A model generated the notes under the pieces. That model worked only from the letters and a program-made list of their open reading frames with translations, was not told where the DNA came from and searched no databases. 49,200 nucleotides of DNA from Rhodanobacteraceae bacterium (lineage in GTDB: Bacteria > Pseudomonadota > Gammaproteobacteria > Xanthomonadales > Rhodanobacteraceae): contig JAACZU010000021.1 of assembly GCA_009996615.1 (NCBI GenBank), positions 1 to 49,200 on the forward strand, in the 5' to 3' direction. Each line of letters begins with the position of its first letter. Position 1 is the first letter of the stretch. Both the position numbers and the translations under genes were made by a program. Shown here one piece after another: positions 47,190-49,200 of this stretch.

Positions 47190-47253
47190 ACGTCACGTTT
47201 CAACTCAGGCCGCGATCCGTCAGGGCCGTCGCGCCTGCAGCGAATTGCTAGGG
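47190..47253 (-). repeat. Degenerate attC at the end of the array
   Basis: CCCTAGC at 47247-47253 (minus) resembles the inverse core GCCTAAC with two changes, and is followed by AATTCGCTGCAGGC, the typical attC left arm. A core GTTRRRY is not clear near 47190-47198. The gene's TAG lies within the degenerate core. The rest of the gap to 47043 holds nothing recognised. Confidence 0.5.
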
Positions 47254-47691
47254 AATACCGGCCTTGATCTCGAGAGCTCGAGTTAGGCGATCGAGATTTT
47301 CTTCATTGGCCGACCCTGCCCTCGCCTTTACGGCCATGGCGACCTCCGCGCTTTCGAATTCCTGCTCCCAAATCAAACGGGTACCACCACCTACCTCAAG
47401 CAGCGTGACAGTCAACGTGAAGTAAGGCGCGCAGTCATGCCGAATCACCACCTTTTTGCTTGGCGACAACGCTGCAAAATAGCTGATGTTTGAGAAGCTT
47501 TGCCCATCAGAGGAGTGCATCTTGAAGATCCACTTTCCGCCGGGCACAAACTCGAATGTATCGAATGAATTGGTAAATCCCTTCGGACCCCACCAGGACG
47601 CCAGGGTCTCGGCTGAAGAGAATGCGGCATATATTGACTCGGCCGAATAGGGCAGCATCCTCTCCGTCCTCAACGTCTTATCGCTTGCCAT
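47248..47691 (-). CDS. Cassette D: SRPBCC/AHSA1-domain protein
   Basis: The 147-residue protein matches the activator-of-Hsp90 homologue-1 (START-like) fold: MLPYSAESIYAAFSSAETLASWWGPKGF near 11-38 (in frame), EFVPGGKWIFKMHSSDG, and the C-terminal helix EENLDRLTRALE. These hydrophobic-pocket proteins have diverse roles. GGAGG precedes the ATG at 47691 and the cassette start (core of the preceding attC) is about 31 bases upstream. Lower GC than the chromosome fits transfer. Confidence 0.88.
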   Translation of the reverse strand: MASDKTLRTERMLPYSAESIYAAFSSAETLASWWGPKGFTNSFDTFEFVPGGKWIFKMHSSDGQSFSNISYFAALSPSKKVVIRHDCAPYFTLTVTLLEVGGGTRLIWEQEFESAEVAMAVKARAGSANEENLDRLTRALEIKAGIP

Positions 47692-47722
47692 TTCCGGACC
47701 TCCGAAAAGAGTGAACTGCGCT

Positions 47723-47848
47723 GCCCAATGTTTGAGCTGAGCGGACCCCGCCGGCATGGCACTTGGGCCGCGAGGCGGAGGATAAGCCTGAGAGCTTCGC
47801 CGCCCAAGTGCCATGCCGGTGGAGGTCCGCTCGAGCGAAGGGTTAGGC
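47723..47848 (-). repeat. attC site of cassette C (126 bp, VCR-like length)
   Basis: On the minus strand it runs from GCCTAAC (47842-47848) to ATTGGGC (47723-47729). The arms GAGCGGACC...CCGGCATGGCACTTGGGC and GCCCAAGTGCCATGCCGG...GGTCCGCTC pair over about 30 bases with two mismatches, giving a long hairpin. The final core has A in place of the usual G. Length is close to that of the Vibrio VCR sites. Confidence 0.88.
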
Positions 47849-48031
47849 GGCACTCTTTGGAGCAGCTCTTGTGCTGAACGGGCGGCGCAAATACCACACA
47901 CGCGGCATGAACTGCTTGTACTTGACCGGCGAGTCGGCGGATCAGTTCCAGATCTCCTGATGCATGAGCCCATTGATGATCATCGCGCCGGCGAAGAGGA
48001 ACCACGAAAGGACGACCAGGAGCGTGGCCAA
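47843..48031 (-). pseudogene. Cassette C, second gene: small membrane protein interrupted by an in-frame TGA
   Basis: From a TTG at 48031 with GGAGG ten bases upstream, the frame reads MATLLVVLSWFLFAG... with one membrane helix to residue 29, then a TGA at 47942-47944. The same frame continues without other stops for 32 codons (SADSPVKYKQFMPRVWYLRR onwards) to a TAA inside the attC core GCCTAAC, where intact cassette genes end. This suggests one gene of 62 codons with a nonsense mutation (perhaps CGA to TGA). A functional 29-residue peptide is the alternative. Confidence 0.55.
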
Positions 48032-48067
48032 GACGGGCCGACCTCCAGAAGTACCGAGTTTGTAGCC

Positions 48068-48220
48068 TCAGCCAAGCAGAGCGAAGACTGCGGCCGAGGC
48101 TACCAGTGCAAGCCAGTCCGGCGTGGCGGAACTCAATCGCTGGCCGCTGATGGTGAGCAGGACGACCACGCTCGCCAAGAGACCGGTTGGAACTGCAAGC
48201 ACCCAGTACACGTAGATCAA
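48068..48220 (-). CDS. Cassette C, first gene: 50-residue membrane protein
   Basis: From a TTG at 48220 with AAGGA (48229-48233) eight bases upstream, a 50-residue protein MIYVYWVLAVPTGLL... has two hydrophobic helices (about 2-22 and 34-49) joined by a short polar loop. No ATG is available within the cassette. No family recognised. It is 36 bp upstream of the second small gene of the cassette. Confidence 0.5.
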   Translation of the reverse strand: MIYVYWVLAVPTGLLASVVVLLTISGQRLSSATPDWLALVASAAVFALLG

Positions 48221-48298
48221 AGGATGTGTCCTTCTCTTCGCAGACGCCAAGGGGGCGAGTTCAGGGGTGGTTGAGGCGATACGATGCCTAATGGTGCC

Positions 48299-48358
48299 GC
48301 CTAACGCCAGAATTAAACCGCGTGCCGGAGGCACGTCGGCTTGAGCTACTAGTTAGAC
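48299..48358 (-). repeat. attC site of cassette B (60 bp)
   Basis: On the minus strand it runs from GTCTAAC (48352-48358) to the canonical core GTTAGGC (48299-48305), with inner arms CAAGCCGACGTGCC and GGCACGCGGTTTAA. The stop codon of the cassette B gene (TAG, 48349-48351) lies directly inside the site. Confidence 0.9.
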
Positions 48359-48597
48359 CCGAGGACGGGGTGGATGTAAAGCTTCTGAGCCTGCTCGCGG
48401 ATGTCCAGGAAGTAGCCGGTATCGCAGTTGCGACACTTCGCGGAATGCTCCTCGTCCCAGCCGCGCTGGTTCTCCAGCGCCACCGCCAGCACAGGAGCGC
48501 CGCAATTTGGACACGCGAACGCGAGATTGTTGCCGTGCGGGTCGGCCAAGATCTCGTTCCCATCCGTGTCCATCACCAAGAAGTCCGTGATCTTCAT
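48349..48597 (-). CDS. Cassette B: small zinc-ribbon protein
   Basis: The 82-residue protein has two CxxC knuckles, CPNC (29-32) and CRNC (55-58), that should bind one zinc ion, between a short N-terminal strand segment (MKITDFLVMDTDGNEI) and a C-terminal helix ending PVLGSN. No enzymatic motif. Possibly nucleic-acid or protein binding. AGGGGCAGG precedes the ATG at 48597. Confidence 0.8.
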   Translation of the reverse strand: MKITDFLVMDTDGNEILADPHGNNLAFACPNCGAPVLAVALENQRGWDEEHSAKCRNCDTGYFLDIREQAQKLYIHPVLGSN

Positions 48598-48612
48598 GAC
48601 CTGCCCCTTCGG

Positions 48613-48672
48613 GTCTAATGCCTGAGTTAAGCAGTGCCGCGAAGCAGCGTCGGCTTGAATGAATTGTTAGGC
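48613..48672 (-). repeat. attC site of cassette A (60 bp)
   Basis: On the minus strand it runs from GCCTAAC (48666-48672) through AATTCATTCAAGCCGACGC and GCTTAACTCAGGC, the textbook attC arms, to a final core ATTAGAC (48613-48619). The first core base is A, not G. The stop TAA of the cassette A gene is within GCCTAAC. Confidence 0.92.
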
Positions 48673-49095
48673 CGCACGTTTGCCAGAAACACGGCGCGGA
48701 TTAATAGCTAAGAACAGAATAGTAATTATCGTAGGCATAATGAATCCCTTCAGATATGAAAGCGGATGCGTGCCTTTTAGGAAACGGAATGGAAGGTCAA
48801 AGAAATACGCCCAATAGTGCGTTGCTATAAGAGTAGCGATGGCAATCCACATGCCATACAGGGCTGGTCGTTTATTCAAGACTACCAGAGCCAGGCTGCT
48901 GATGATAAAGACACGAAGGATGGATTGTATGTGCCGATATAGATCATAAGTATTGGCATTACCAACATCGTAGATATCTGTACCAGAGCCAAGATACAAG
49001 TCGTAGAGAGTGTATGTGTGGTAGAAGATCAGGAGGCCAGCGAGCGCATAAATTACCAGCCGCCCGAAAAGGAGTAATCTGCGAGATGCCTGCAT
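48667..49095 (-). CDS. Cassette A: integral membrane protein of unknown function
   Basis: The 142-residue protein has four hydrophobic helices (about 10-30, 60-80, 84-106 and 115-135) and a basic C-terminus (RRVSGKRAA). Codon use is AT-richer than anything else in the window, a sign of foreign origin. No family recognised. A purine-rich GGAAAAG lies just before the ATG at 49095. Its TAA stop is inside the attC core. Confidence 0.8.
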   Translation of the reverse strand: MQASRRLLLFGRLVIYALAGLLIFYHTYTLYDLYLGSGTDIYDVGNANTYDLYRHIQSILRVFIISSLALVVLNKRPALYGMWIAIATLIATHYWAYFFDLPFRFLKGTHPLSYLKGFIMPTIITILFLAINPRRVSGKRAA

Positions 49096-49134
49096 GGTCT
49101 TTTCCAATCCTTGCGGTGGTTCCCGCTCTGTGCG

Positions 49135-49141
49135 GCCTAAC
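49135..49141 (-). other. Integron core site at the right end (attI or attC right end)
   Basis: GTTAGGC on the minus strand at the head of cassette A marks a recombination core. The upstream sequence in the window (49142-49200) lacks the attC arm pattern and instead has a T-run (GGGGGTTTTTCTACATCCTC), so it could be the attI site. This would put the integrase just beyond the right edge. Confidence 0.5.
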
Positions 49142-49200
49142 GAGGATGTAGAAAAACCCCCACGCATCTTGCCCGCCGCCGGTGGCCTCGGCAACATCTC

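Larger units (their letters stand above)
47190..49141 (-). mobile_element. Integron gene-cassette array (at least four cassettes)
   Basis: Four successive gene units on the minus strand are each followed by an attC-like site with the inverse core RYYYAAC and core GTTRRRY. Order in the transcription direction: cassette A (gene 48667-49095, attC 48613-48672), B (48349-48597, attC 48299-48358), C (two small genes, attC 47723-47848) and D (47248-47691, degenerate attC 47190-47253). Stop codons lie in or beside the inverse core of each site. Base composition differs from the chromosome in places. No integrase gene is visible; it should lie to the right of the window. Confidence 0.85.

Noticed and set aside
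43372-47196. A 1274-codon frame in a different minus-strand phase across the Asp-box, VOC and AAA genes
   Set aside because: It has low-complexity Arg/Gly/Ala translation and conflicts with the signal peptide, Asp-box repeats and three intact genes in the other frames.
47942-47944. TGA as a selenocysteine codon in the small cassette gene
   Set aside because: No selenocysteine insertion hairpin is visible just downstream and a membrane peptide of this kind is not a known selenoprotein; a nonsense mutation is simpler.
48322-48618. Plus-strand frames opposite the zinc-ribbon cassette gene
   Set aside because: The minus-strand gene has two CxxC knuckles, a ribosome-binding site and a stop in the attC; the plus frames run through the attC sites.

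Overview
The window is a GC-rich chromosomal segment that looks like a gammaproteobacterium of the Xanthomonadales/Lysobacterales. The reasons are the folC-dedD-cvpA-purF order, divergent trmJ/suhB, the rmlB-rmlA-rmlC-rmlD-xanB polysaccharide-sugar cluster, many REP-like palindromes and GGGATTCGGGATT-type intergenic repeats, and an integron cassette array. No rRNA, tRNA, CRISPR array or prophage was seen. The species cannot be fixed from the sequence alone.

Layout. 1-7000: end of a DUF455 gene, purine/folate housekeeping genes (purF, cvpA, dedD-like, folC), a rhomboid protease, an alkyltransferase-like protein and a small unknown. 7050-15549: phosphate transport (DUF47 + Pit), a CNNM/CBS membrane protein, trmJ divergent from suhB, gcvT and gcvH, and an NfeD/SPFH membrane pair. 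15722-23787: a six-gene minus-strand operon encoding an ABC exporter (membrane-fusion adaptor, ATPase, two MacB-like permeases) followed by an NtrC-type regulator and its histidine kinase. It is preceded by a textbook sigma-54 promoter, a perfect IHF consensus and palindromic enhancer-like sites. 24069-29216: dTDP-rhamnose and GDP-mannose genes. 29367-38960: an overlapping plus-strand operon for membrane-lipid modification (desaturase, FAD oxidoreductase, DUF1365, two cyclopropane-synthase-like methyltransferases, DUF2878, DUF1295, lipocalin), convergent with a photolyase. This resembles singlet-oxygen/light-stress clusters, but no ECF sigma/anti-sigma pair is visible. 39212-44012: ssb, ispB, mgtE and small accessory genes. 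44190-47042: a 950-residue exported Asp-box protein. 47190-49200: an integron cassette array, all genes on the minus strand, each ending in or beside an attC site.

Most notable points. (1) The exporter/two-component operon appears to be an autoregulated sigma-54 unit. (2) Every gap of that operon is filled by large inverted-repeat elements that reach to stop and start codons, sometimes removing a visible ribosome-binding site and adding tails to proteins. (3) A different palindromic repeat sits in frame inside RmlD. (4) The cassette array has three clear attC sites, two with an A in place of the usual first G of the core, one degenerate attC at its distal end, and a cassette gene apparently broken by one in-frame TGA.

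Protein families were assigned by recognising motifs by eye. Start codons were moved inward from the longest frame where family N-termini, ribosome-binding sites or repeat sequence argued for it.
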